Assembly: GCA_002413455.1 (NCBI GenBank) | Contig: DHXA01000141.1 | Coordinates: 1 to 8,607, forward strand | Origin: Rhodanobacter sp. UBA5168 | GTDB lineage: Bacteria > Pseudomonadota > Gammaproteobacteria > Xanthomonadales > Rhodanobacteraceae | DNA: 8,607 bases | Direction of reading: 5' to 3' | In this document: in pieces, positions 1 to 7,767 of the stretch | Numbering within the stretch: the first letter of the stretch is position 1 | Layout of the letters: the number at the start of each line of letters is the position of its first letter | Translations under genes and position numbers: made by a program | Notes under the pieces: model-generated | Told to the model about the DNA's origin: nothing | What the model saw: only the letters and a program-made list of their open reading frames with translations | Databases searched by the model: none

Positions 1-2777
1 CATTGAACCTGGGCAGCGGCACGATCACCGGCAATCTGAGCGCGACCAGCAACAACGGCGCGATCAGCCAGGCCGGCGCCCTCCGAGTAAGCGGTGCCAG
101 CACCCTCAACGCAGGCACCCGAACCATCACGCTGACCACGGCAAGCAACGACTTCCAGGGTGCCGTCTCGGCGACCGGAGCCGGCGTGTCGATCACTGAC
201 GCCAACAACCTCGCGATGGCTGGATTGAATGATGGCGCGAACGGCGCGGTCAGCTTGATTGCCGGTGGTGTGCTCACCCTGCCGGCTGGTTCGATCAACA
301 CCGGTACCGCAAATCTGACGTTGACCTCCAGCGGTGGTTCGCTCACGACGCCCGGTGCCCTGAGCGGCGCCAACATATCGTTGAGCGGGCACGGCGGCGT
401 GACATTGAACAGCAATGTGACTGCCTCGGGAATACTGAGCCTGGTCAGCGGAGCGGCCATCAACCAGGGTGCGGGCATCATCACCGCCGGCACATTGACT
501 GGCAGCTCGGTGGGCAGCACGTCGCTCAATCAGGCCAACAAGATCGGTACGCTGGGCAGCTTCAGCGCGGCCAACTTCAGCCTGACCGACGCGCGGGCGC
601 TGACGGTGAGCGGACCGCTGACGACGACGGGCAACTCGGGGAACATCAGCCTGACCACAACCAGTGGCGCGTTGGCGGTGGATACCAACCTTCGAGGCAC
701 TACCGTGGCACTCACCTCGGCGGCCAATCTGGCGCTGAGCCGCAACCTTGCCGCTACCACGGTAGCGCTGGTTTCCGGGGGCAACATCAGCCAGGGCGCA
801 GGCATCATCACGGCGGGCACCTTGAGCGGCAGTTCGGTGGGCAGCACCACGCTCGGCGGGGCCAACATGGTCGGCGCGCTGGGCGGCTTCCATGCGACGA
901 GCTTCGCGTTGACCAACGCGCAAACGCTGACGGTAACCGGTCCGGTCAGCGGCGGCGCCAGCACGACGCTGACCACGACAGCAGGCAATCTGGCGATCAA
1001 CGGCGCTGTCAGTGGCACTGCCACGGCCTTGAGGTCGGCCGGCGCGATCAGTGAGGGAAACGGTGGCAGCATCACGGCGAGCACGTTGAGCGGTCAGTCG
1101 ACCGGCTCGGCGATCTTGAACGGAACCAACCACGTCGGCACGCTGGGCAGCTTCAGCGCCGCGGGTTTCAGCTTGGCCAACGCGCAGGCGCTGGCGGTAA
1201 CCGGTCCGGTCAACGGCGGTGCCAGCACGGTGCTCACAACCACGACGGGCAATCTGGCGATCAACGGTGCAGTCAGCGGCGCCACCACGACGCTGAACTC
1301 GGCCGGTGCGGTCAGCCAGGGCGCGGGTGGCGTCGTCACGGCGGCCACTTTGAACGGTCAATCGGTGGGTGCGACGAATCTCGCCGGCCCCAACCGCGTC
1401 AACACGCTGGGCAGTTTCAGTGCAGCAGGTTTCAACCTGACCAATGCGCAGGCGCTGGCGGTGCGCGGCCCGCTCAACGGAGGCGCCAGTACAACACTGA
1501 CAACAACGGCCGGCGATTTGGCGATCAACGGTGCGGTCAGCGGCACCACCACGACGTTGAACTCGGCTGGCGCGATCAGCGAGGGTGCTGGCGGTGGCAT
1601 CACGGCAAACCTGCTGACCGGTCATTCGATCGGCAACACCACGCTGGATGGCAACAACCACATCAACACGCTGGGCAGTTTCACCGCCGACTTCAGTCTG
1701 ACCAACGCTCAGACATTGACGGTTGCGGGGCCGCTCGACGGCGGCCCCAGCGTGACGCTGACAACGACCGCCGGTGACTTGTTGATCAATGGCGCGATCA
1801 ACGGCACGGCGACCACGTTGAAGTCGGCCGGTGCGATCAGCGAAGGGGCGGGCGGCAGCATCACGGCGGGCACGCTGAGCGGCCAGTCGGCTGGCGCCAC
1901 GACCCTCAACGGCAACAACCACATCGGTACGCTGGGGAGCTTCAGCGCCGCAGGCTTTGGCCTGACCAATGCGCAGGCACTGACGGTGAGCGGCCCGATC
2001 ACCGGCGGGGCCGGCACCGCGCTGACCACGACCGCCGGTGACCTGCTCATCAATGGCGCGGTGAGCGGCACCGGCACGACGTTGAAGTCGGCCGGTGCGA
2101 TCAGCGAAGGTGCGGGCGGCGTCATCACCGCCGGGACCTTGAGCGGTCAGGCCGCAGGGGCCACCCTGCTCGGCAGCGCCACCCGGCGCGTCAACAACAT
2201 GGTCAGCACGCTGGGCAACTTCTCGTCGCCAGCGGGCTTCAGCATGACCAACAACAAGACGCTGACGCTGGCCTCGGTTGCTGGCAGCGCATTCACGGTG
2301 AATGCCGGTACCTCGGCGTTCTATCTGTCGGTAACCAACGGCGACCTGTTCCAGCTCGGCACCACTCCGGTTTACGACGGCACGGGCGTATGGGGTTCGA
2401 CCGGGCGCATCGGTTCGGCCTCCGCGCCGATCTATGTCGTGGGCACCGGCCTGCAGACGATTGCCGATATCGGCATGCCGCCGGCCTATTTCTACGCGGT
2501 GGACAGCAGCGGCAACCTGTTGCCTCTGGGCGGTGGCCTTGCCGTCAACGTACCGACCGCATCGGGAGCTGGCAGCGCGCAGAACGGCAACCACGGCGAT
2601 TCGTATATCGATCCCAGCGTCATTACGGCCAATTACCGGTCGTACGGCATCGTGCCCTCGGGCGTGCGCCTGCCGGCCGATCAGCAGAGTGGTTGCGACC
2701 CCGACCAGCCCGATCAGACCGATTGCCAGGAGGACACCGTGGGCATGGTGGGCATGATGTTGAACGCTCGCCGATGA
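1..2777 (+). CDS. Filamentous-haemagglutinin/TpsA-like repeat exoprotein, C-terminal part (5' partial)
   Basis: The frame is open from the left edge, so the signal peptide and any TPS secretion domain lie outside the window; the first codon (TTG at 3) is not a believable start. The visible 924 residues are dominated by Gly, Ala, Ser, Thr and Asn with few charged residues, in short beta-strand phrases such as GAISEGAGG, TLGSFSAAGFSLTNAQALTV and TTTAGDLLINGAVSG. This is typical of a secreted right-handed beta-helix adhesin. Residues about 153-756 form an 88-residue repeat array; residues about 770-924 are a non-repetitive C-terminal domain. No C-terminal beta-barrel is seen, so a two-partner (type Vb) TpsA protein fits better than a classical autotransporter. 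The only two cysteines are residues 898 and 908, near the C-terminus. The role is probably adhesion or biofilm formation at the cell surface, inferred from the family. The stop overlaps the next gene by 4 bp. Confidence 0.8.
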   Translation, partial: LNLGSGTITGNLSATSNNGAISQAGALRVSGASTLNAGTRTITLTTASNDFQGAVSATGAGVSITDANNLAMAGLNDGANGAVSLIAGGVLTLPAGSINTGTANLTLTSSGGSLTTPGALSGANISLSGHGGVTLNSNVTASGILSLVSGAAINQGAGIITAGTLTGSSVGSTSLNQANKIGTLGSFSAANFSLTDARALTVSGPLTTTGNSGNISLTTTSGALAVDTNLRGTTVALTSAANLALSRNLAATTVALVSGGNISQGAGIITAGTLSGSSVGSTTLGGANMVGALGGFHATSFALTNAQTLTVTGPVSGGASTTLTTTAGNLAINGAVSGTATALRSAGAISEGNGGSITASTLSGQSTGSAILNGTNHVGTLGSFSAAGFSLANAQALAVTGPVNGGASTVLTTTTGNLAINGAVSGATTTLNSAGAVSQGAGGVVTAATLNGQSVGATNLAGPNRVNTLGSFSAAGFNLTNAQALAVRGPLNGGASTTLTTTAGDLAINGAVSGTTTTLNSAGAISEGAGGGITANLLTGHSIGNTTLDGNNHINTLGSFTADFSLTNAQTLTVAGPLDGGPSVTLTTTAGDLLINGAINGTATTLKSAGAISEGAGGSITAGTLSGQSAGATTLNGNNHIGTLGSFSAAGFGLTNAQALTVSGPITGGAGTALTTTAGDLLINGAVSGTGTTLKSAGAISEGAGGVITAGTLSGQAAGATLLGSATRRVNNMVSTLGNFSSPAGFSMTNNKTLTLASVAGSAFTVNAGTSAFYLSVTNGDLFQLGTTPVYDGTGVWGSTGRIGSASAPIYVVGTGLQTIADIGMPPAYFYAVDSSGNLLPLGGGLAVNVPTASGAGSAQNGNHGDSYIDPSVITANYRSYGIVPSGVRLPADQQSGCDPDQPDQTDCQEDTVGMVGMMLNARR
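459..2270 (+). repeat. In-frame tandem repeat array, about seven copies, 264-bp core period
   Basis: The conserved LG(S/G/N)F phrase (CTGGG...TTC) recurs at 552, 879, 1143, 1407, 1671, 1932 and 2211. The spacings are 327, 264, 264, 264, 261 and 279 bp, all multiples of three. The consensus unit runs: GAISEGAGG, ITAGTLSGQS, G-TTLNG-NHI, TLGSFSAAGFSLTNAQALTV, GP--GGASTTLTTTAGDLAINGAVSG. The 261-bp unit has lost one residue (SFTADFSL in place of SFSAAGFSL). The last unit carries an insertion around LLGSATRRVNN, and the first is longer because of an extra strand segment. Neighbouring copies share long exact DNA stretches: 32 bp starting at 1815 recurs at 2079, exactly 264 bp on. This suggests duplication or ongoing gene conversion as well as selection on the protein. 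Confidence 0.93.
2728..2733 (+). promoter_or_regulatory. Perfect internal Shine-Dalgarno (AGGAGG) near the exoprotein stop
   Basis: AGGAGG sits inside the last codons of the exoprotein, 5 nt before an in-frame GTG at 2739. That GTG opens a 12-codon mini-ORF (GTG to TGA at 2777) whose stop overlaps the ATG of the next gene. The next gene has no purine-rich site of its own just upstream of 2774. The site could therefore load ribosomes that terminate at TGA and restart on the overlapping ATG. The sequence is seen directly; the function is inferred, and codon chance (Gln-Glu-Asp) could also explain it. Confidence 0.35.
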
Positions 2778-3895
2778 GGGCGACCAGACTCGGCGCGGGG
2801 ATCCTGTTCTGGCTGCTGATGCCGAGCCTTGGCGCACCGGTCGCCGCGCAGATTGCTCCGCGCCTCACCGGTTCGGCCATCATCGATCAGCTTCAGGCAG
2901 CACAGCACCAACTCGCTGCCCGTGCCGCCAGCCTGCCGCATTCGAGCCTCGGCACGACCAGTCAACGGCTTGCCGATCTGGCTGATGGGTTGCGCAAGAC
3001 GCTGGGCGGTGACGCAGCCAGGCCGATCGACATCATTGCCGCCGATGCCAGGGCAAATGCGTATCGCGCCTACGCCGTGGTCCAGCGGACGCAGGCATAC
3101 CTGGAAGCGAGCAAGGGCTGCCTCGATGCCGACGCGAACGCGATGGCCGATGCGCTGGCCACCACGGTGGAACTTGTCGCTGGCGGCAGCGGCTCGGCCA
3201 AACTCCAACCTGTCGTCAATGGTGTTGAAACGCCGGATCATCGTCCGCTGTTCGTGCTGCGCAGCAGCGGCAAGGACAGGGCCTTCGCGCTGGTGGGTGC
3301 CAACCTGTTCGATGCGCAATGCGAGGATCCGGTGGTCACCGCAACCGACGGGCAAGGCAAACCGCAGAACGTGCAACCTCGCGTGACCGGCGTGCTGCCC
3401 AACCGGATCGAGCTGGCATTGGCCGATGCCGGCCAGCTTCAATCCGGCAGTTACGTGCTGCACGTCATGTCCCGACGCAAGGCATTTCTGGTCGGTTGCG
3501 CGGCGCAACCGGAGGCCATCGCGACCGTGCAGATCGCCGCCCCGGCGAAGATGTCGGTGAGCTATGCGCTGACGGCGACATGCGGCGTGGGCCATGGCGG
3601 CCAGGCGACGGAGCAGGTCCTGCCGCCGGTCACCGGAACGATGCCGGAAGCGAGCGGAAACGGCGCGGTTTCGCAGCGGATTGCGCTGGGCAATTGTGCC
3701 GAGCCGGTCAGCTATGCGATCAGCGCGAAGGTCACGTTCGGCGATGGCCACAGCGCATCGATCGGCCCGATCAGCCAGATCGCCTCGGCGGGCATCACGG
3801 CCGGCTTGCCGGGCGGGCTTTCGTTGAGCTGGGACCCGTCGGTACGCGAACTCTTCGTGCGCTCCGCGGCCAACAGCTGCAAGGGCGTCTACTGA
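2774..3895 (+). CDS. Exported six-cysteine protein of unknown function, coupled to the exoprotein
   Basis: The product has 373 residues. The ATG overlaps the preceding stop as ATGA and is directly followed by a classic signal peptide: basic MRATR, hydrophobic core GAGILFWLLMPSLG, and a probable cleavage after VAA (residues 23-25) before Gln26. The mature protein has a helical, Ala-rich N-terminal part (about 30-115). Beta-rich segments follow; one of them (about 155-240, FALVGANLF...PVVTATDG...SGSYVLHVMSRRK) resembles an IPT/TIG-like Ig fold. Cysteines at 116, 183, 242, 270, 308 and 369 suggest periplasmic or surface disulfides. No lipobox, membrane anchor or catalytic motif is recognised. 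Tight coupling to the exoprotein suggests a role in its export, anchoring or maturation, or a co-secreted surface partner; this is inference only. A longer upstream reading of this frame from 2390 is a shadow of the exoprotein. Confidence 0.8.
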   Translation: MRATRLGAGILFWLLMPSLGAPVAAQIAPRLTGSAIIDQLQAAQHQLAARAASLPHSSLGTTSQRLADLADGLRKTLGGDAARPIDIIAADARANAYRAYAVVQRTQAYLEASKGCLDADANAMADALATTVELVAGGSGSAKLQPVVNGVETPDHRPLFVLRSSGKDRAFALVGANLFDAQCEDPVVTATDGQGKPQNVQPRVTGVLPNRIELALADAGQLQSGSYVLHVMSRRKAFLVGCAAQPEAIATVQIAAPAKMSVSYALTATCGVGHGGQATEQVLPPVTGTMPEASGNGAVSQRIALGNCAEPVSYAISAKVTFGDGHSASIGPISQIASAGITAGLPGGLSLSWDPSVRELFVRSAANSCKGVY

Positions 3896-3902
3896 CCGGG
3901 TA

Positions 3903-3925
3903 GCGCGGCCGGATTCCGGCCGCGC
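3903..3925. terminator. Strong 10-bp GC hairpin between convergent genes
   Basis: GCGCGGCCGG (3903-3912), a 3-nt ATT loop, then the exact reverse complement (3916-3925). It lies in the 36-bp gap between the stop of the exported protein (3895) and the stop of tssA (3932), where a bidirectional terminator is expected. Neither side has a clean U-tract (the + side reads AGGTTCTCATTC), so termination efficiency is uncertain. Confidence 0.6.
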
Positions 3926-3931
3926 AGGTTC

Positions 3932-4960
3932 TCATTCGTCTTCGGGGGTGCCGGATACGACCCGCAGCTCCGAGATGCCGCCGGGCGCCAGATCCTTCAG
4001 CAAATCCATGAAGTCCATGCCGACCAGACGTTGCGCACGGCGCAGCAGCAAGGGAACCGGGCTGGATGGCTCGTTGCGGCTGTAGTAATCGCACAGTTCG
4101 TCCAGCCGGCGCATGACATCCTGCGGGCCGGCAATCGCGCCGGTGGAAGCGCGGCCGCCGCCAGCATGGTCTTCGCCGACACCGCCCTCCTCAGGCGAGC
4201 CTTCCTGCGGCAGGCGCCGCGCGAGCTGCGGCTCCAGAAACTTCTTCAACTCGTAGATATCGCCGAGTAGATTCTTGAGATCCGGGCCGGCGGTACCGAC
4301 GCGATCGTTGAAAATGGCATCGATGGCCTTGGCGTGTTCAAGCGACTCGCGGATGGCGGTGGTGACGGCGACCAACTCGTCCTCTGCGCAGTCCATGCAA
4401 CAGGCTTCGATCTCCGTCATCGACGGTTCCGGGCCGCCATCCGATGCGGTGGTTTTCAACGTGCCGTTGGCAATACGAAGGGCGCGCAGGTCAAACCGCC
4501 CCAAACGCGGCGACTGCACGAAAGGTGTGGTACGAAAATAACGCAGCACTCCCTGCATGTCGCCGAGCGGTACCACCGAATTGACCCGCATCGTGGGATC
4601 GTTGTCGTCTTCGGCGTCCAGTTGCGGATGCACCGTCTCCCAGAAATGCTCCAGCAGCCCCCGGATCAGGCCAAGGCCCGCATTCCACCCAGGCATGCCT
4701 GAAGTGCGCATCCATGCGATGGTGAGGTGAACCGCCGCGCGCATGTCCTTGGATCGCCCCAGCACGGTCTCGGCCAGTTCCACGACCTTGTCCCAGTCCG
4801 GCTCTTCGGCGGCCTTGACGTTGTCGCCTATGGCACGCTCGGCTTTCGGTGCCGCGGCGCGCTCGAGTGCGAGAAATTCCGGATCGTATTCCAGATCATC
4901 TCCCGCTGGGGAGTCGTCTCCGATCGGTGCCAACAACGACTCAAGATTATATTGCGTCAT
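3932..4960 (-). CDS. tssA: Type VI secretion system protein TssA (ImpA family)
   Basis: The product has 342 residues, the length expected for TssA1-type proteins. TssA caps and organises the growing T6SS tail/baseplate in the cytoplasm. The N-terminal ImpA_N domain (about 8-135) is clear: LLAPIGDDSPAGDDLEYDPEF, then the helical WDKVVELAETVLGRSKDMRAAVHLTIAWMRTSG region, and DPTMRVNSVVPLGD. A Gly/Glu-rich linker (about 250-278) leads to a conserved short C-terminal module, MRRLDELCDYYSRNEPSSPVPLLLRRAQRLV...DLLKDLAPGGISEL (about 283-332), the part that forms the ring in the TssA1 class. The start was set at ATG 4960 (MTQYNLESLLAPI). The frame also runs open to an ATG at 5026, but those 22 extra residues do not look like TssA. 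A GGAAGG at 4973-4978 lies 12 nt upstream, a rather long spacing. Neither neighbour is a T6SS gene. Confidence 0.93.
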   Translation of the reverse strand: MTQYNLESLLAPIGDDSPAGDDLEYDPEFLALERAAAPKAERAIGDNVKAAEEPDWDKVVELAETVLGRSKDMRAAVHLTIAWMRTSGMPGWNAGLGLIRGLLEHFWETVHPQLDAEDDNDPTMRVNSVVPLGDMQGVLRYFRTTPFVQSPRLGRFDLRALRIANGTLKTTASDGGPEPSMTEIEACCMDCAEDELVAVTTAIRESLEHAKAIDAIFNDRVGTAGPDLKNLLGDIYELKKFLEPQLARRLPQEGSPEEGGVGEDHAGGGRASTGAIAGPQDVMRRLDELCDYYSRNEPSSPVPLLLRRAQRLVGMDFMDLLKDLAPGGISELRVVSGTPEDE

Positions 4961-5040
4961 GGGTTCGCACCGCCTTCCAGGAGTGATTTTCGCATTATCA
5001 CAAATTATTGACACAAAACCAGTCATCAGGCCGATGCAAA
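4961..5040 (-). promoter_or_regulatory. AT-rich probable promoter region of tssA
   Basis: The stretch just upstream of tssA is strikingly AT-rich against the surrounding GC-rich DNA. Read on the - strand it contains GATAAT (4994-4999), a 5-of-6 match to a -10 box, and an AATAAT a little upstream. No convincing -35 box lies at 16-18 nt, and I see no sigma-54 GG-N10-GC pattern. The rest of the gap up to 5249 shows no gene that I can support. Confidence 0.35.
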
Positions 5041-5224
5041 AAGCGCCCGGTATTGCCGGTGGAGAAAATATGGCTGGCGGTTTGGCGACGGGCGGCGGAT
5101 CTGGAGCGGTCGGTTGTCGCGATAATGCGGCGACAGATGAAATGCAGCTTGCCCGCAGGTCATGGCGACGAAGGGTGCGAGGTCGTTACGAGCTCAATCG
5201 GCCAAGACGGGTGGCGGGATGGAT

Positions 5225-5248
5225 ATGCCGAGTCGCGCATCCCGGCAT
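5225..5248 (-). terminator. Weak hairpin after the 105-residue membrane protein gene
   Basis: ATGCCG (5225-5230) and CGGCAT (5243-5248) form a perfect 6-bp inverted repeat around a 12-nt loop, directly after the TGA of the gene ending at 5250. There is no U-tract, so this is only a possible terminator or mRNA-end hairpin. Confidence 0.25.
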
Positions 5249-5249
5249 G

Positions 5250-5567
5250 TCATGAGGCTTGCCTTCGACGTGATCGCTTCCAGCGCACCCAACGCCGCTC
5301 GGCCCATAGCAAACCGCGCCGCATCGGGCGGCGCAAGAAGGGCAGATCCTGGGCGAGCAGCAGCAGACCCAGGGGCAGCATCCACAAGCCGAGCACGGGC
5401 AGGATGCTGAAAATGCCTCCCACGATCAGGAAGAGGCCTGCGGGGATGCGTACCCAACGCGACGAAGGTTCGCGCAACCAGCGGATGCAACCGCCAAGCC
5501 CGTCGGGAAGCTCCTGTTCGATACGATCAAGCTGACGGTTCAGCCTTTCCTCGTCTTTTCCAACCAT
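5250..5567 (-). CDS. Small double-pass inner-membrane protein, unknown function
   Basis: The product has 105 residues. A charged, helical N-terminus (MVGKDEERLNRQLDRIEQELPDG) is followed by a hydrophobic stretch at about 40-72 (VRIPAGLFLIVGGIFSILPVLG, LWMLPLGLLLL), which looks like two short membrane helices joined at the Pro/Gly turn. A strongly basic, Trp-rich tail follows (LRRPMRRGLLWAERRWVRWKRSRRRQ). By the positive-inside rule the tail should be cytoplasmic. The core LPVLGLWMLPLGLLLLAQDLPFLRRP is familiar from small conserved proteobacterial membrane proteins of no established function; some relatives carry an unsupported tryptophan-synthase label in databases, which should not be copied. 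The ATG at 5567 has GGAG 4 nt upstream, which is close but acceptable. The gene stands alone, 107 bp from the next gene upstream and 289 bp from tssA. Confidence 0.8.
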   Translation of the reverse strand: MVGKDEERLNRQLDRIEQELPDGLGGCIRWLREPSSRWVRIPAGLFLIVGGIFSILPVLGLWMLPLGLLLLAQDLPFLRRPMRRGLLWAERRWVRWKRSRRRQAS

Positions 5568-5674
5568 GCTTCTCCAGGTAACTTCAGTGCAAAAGCCGAG
5601 GCCTTCTGGTCAACCCGGATTCCGGTGACTTTAATGACGGGACAGGATTTGCCGTTGGTGGTTTCAACTCCAGC

Positions 5675-5968
5675 CTATTCCTCCGGCTCTTCCTCTTCCG
5701 TTGACGCCGGCGACGCGTAGTCGGGATCCTCCGAATCGCGCGCATGACGGATCGCATTTCGCAGACGAAGATCCAGCCGATCGAAGTTCAGCACGACCTT
5801 GTCCGAATGTACCGCTCTGACCGCCGAAACCGGCACCACGAAGTCGCCGGCATTCTCGATGTAGATCACCAATTCGGGCAAGCCATGGCGGATCTCCCGT
5901 ACGGAACCGATGCCGTCCTCGCCATCGGAGACGAAAACCATGAATCCTTCGCTGATTTGTTCGCGCAT
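5675..5968 (-). CDS. PRC-barrel/DUF2171-like small cytoplasmic protein
   Basis: The product has 97 residues. The body is a small beta-barrel-like fold: ISEGFMVFVSDGEDGIGSVREI (strand, SDG turn, GSV strand), then ELVIYIENAGDFVVPVSAVRAVHSDKVVLNF. This is the pattern of DUF2171/PRC-barrel proteins (a G-x-V core and a VP--AV---H---V-L segment). A helical stretch (LDLRLRNAIRHARDSEDPDY) and a very acidic tail (STEEEEPEE) follow. No signal peptide or membrane segment is seen. The start was chosen at ATG 5968 because AGGGG lies 7 nt upstream (5976-5980). An upstream ATG at 6079 in the same frame would add 37 residues that do not fit the fold. The precise role is unknown; related domains bind RNA or proteins or act in stress responses. 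Confidence 0.75.
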   Translation of the reverse strand: MREQISEGFMVFVSDGEDGIGSVREIRHGLPELVIYIENAGDFVVPVSAVRAVHSDKVVLNFDRLDLRLRNAIRHARDSEDPDYASPASTEEEEPEE

Positions 5969-6147
5969 GATGCAACCCCTGCGGCAGTTGAGCGGGACGA
6001 TCTCGCGACGTGGTGGCGAAGGTGCGGAACGGACCGCACCGGGCTTTCGCGACGCAAGCGGATGGTGCATGGTGAGCACATCCGTCGTCTTGATGCGGTG
6101 AACGGCGAACTATCGTGCTGCTTCATGCAGTCGTCCGAGCAGTCTCT

Positions 6148-6702
6148 TCAGCGCGCAAAACGCCTGACCCAGGCGACATAGCTGTCCACGAAGCCCTGCA
6201 GTAATTTTCTGGTGCCGTCGTTGTTGATCGTGCCGTCGTCGGCGATCAGGTCATCCTTGAAGTGGATGAACACCTCCGGCTGGGCCAGCATCGGCACGTC
6301 GAGATAGACCAGGCTGTTGCGCAAATGCTGCTGCGCCAACGCCGCGCCGGTCGAGCCGATCGAGGTGCCGATCACCGCACCCGGCTTGCCGGCGAACGAG
6401 TTGGTGCCCCAGGGACGCGAGGCGATGTCGATGGCATTCTTCAGCACGCCGGGAACCGACCGGTTGTATTCCGGCGTGACGAACAGCAACGCATCGGCCG
6501 ATTCGACATCCTTCTTCAGCCGGGTAGCCACGGCCGGGTACGCAGCGTCGAAATCCTGCGAATACAACGGCAGATCGTTGATCTGGATATGCCTGAACGC
6601 GAACTCGGCGGGCGCGAGTTTCTCCACCGCACGGGCAAGTCGGCGGTTGAATGAATCCGCACGCAGGCTCCCGACAAAAACGGCGATTTTCAACTGATTC
6701 AT
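6148..6702 (-). CDS. NAD(P)H-dependent FMN reductase (ChrR/YieF-like quinone or chromate reductase)
   Basis: The product is a 184-residue cytoplasmic flavodoxin-fold enzyme, full length for the family. It probably binds FMN and uses NAD(P)H for two-electron reduction of quinones and similar acceptors. The phosphate-binding loop is at 11-22 (GSLRADSFNRRL). The family signature LLFVTPEYNRSVPGVLKNAIDIASRP spans 72-97, and GKPGAVIGTSIGSTGAALAQQHLR (105-128) shapes the flavin site. Relatives reduce quinones, azo dyes or chromate in vitro; the true substrate cannot be read from the sequence. The start at ATG 6702 is fixed by a perfect AAGGAG (6709-6714) 6 nt upstream; the frame stays open to 6807 but without family similarity. 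It is divergent from dapD across a 237-bp gap that must hold both promoters, although I could not identify clear boxes there. Confidence 0.92.
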   Translation of the reverse strand: MNQLKIAVFVGSLRADSFNRRLARAVEKLAPAEFAFRHIQINDLPLYSQDFDAAYPAVATRLKKDVESADALLFVTPEYNRSVPGVLKNAIDIASRPWGTNSFAGKPGAVIGTSIGSTGAALAQQHLRNSLVYLDVPMLAQPEVFIHFKDDLIADDGTINNDGTRKLLQGFVDSYVAWVRRFAR

Positions 6703-6708
6703 TTCCGG

Positions 6709-6714
6709 CTCCTT
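6709..6714 (-). promoter_or_regulatory. Shine-Dalgarno AAGGAG deciding the FMN reductase start
   Basis: The sequence on the + strand is CTCCTT, which reads AAGGAG on the coding strand, 6 nt before ATG 6702. It settles the start against the longer open frame to 6807. Confidence 0.8.
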
Positions 6715-6939
6715 GGCAGGCTGGGGGGAAGAACTCGCGGCTCGCTGATCGTGAAGGCGCGACCCGTGCCGCAGCGGACCTCGCACCCGCCGCCATCGGG
6801 TCGCCAATGTATCGCCGGGATGCGTTAAAGACCGATGAATTCGTCACGTCCGACAAGGCATCAGCCGTCGCAGCGTGTACTCTTTGTGACTGGCCCCGGC
6901 GCCATCGTCTTCCGATCGACCTGACCAGTGAACGAGTCC

Positions 6940-7763
<824 letters not shown>

Positions 7764-7767
<4 letters not shown>

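Noticed and set aside
530..2128. Four long minus-strand open frames (530-1084, 1094-1348, 1358-1603, 1709-2128) across the repeat array
   Set aside because: They repeat with the same period as the + strand array, have Val/Pro/Ala-rich low-complexity translations, no ribosome sites, and are the expected antisense shadow of GC-rich repeats.
2714..3751. 345-residue minus-strand open frame opposite the exported protein gene
   Set aside because: The Arg/His/Gln-rich composition and lack of any domain indicate an antisense shadow; the + strand frame has a signal peptide and a natural junction.
4961..5026. Longer tssA start at 5026
   Set aside because: The 22 added residues are unlike TssA N-termini and cover the AT-rich promoter-like stretch.
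5008..5535. Plus-strand open frame of 175 residues over the tssA upstream gap and the small membrane gene
   Set aside because: Basic, Ser/Arg-rich translation without domain or ribosome site; the opposite strand has a convincing membrane protein.
5615..5625. CCGGATTCCGG, also present in the hairpin at 3909-3919
   Set aside because: The shared 11 bp is itself a short palindrome around ATT in GC-rich DNA; with only a 4-bp stem here and no other copies seen, it is not enough to call a repeat family or a terminator.
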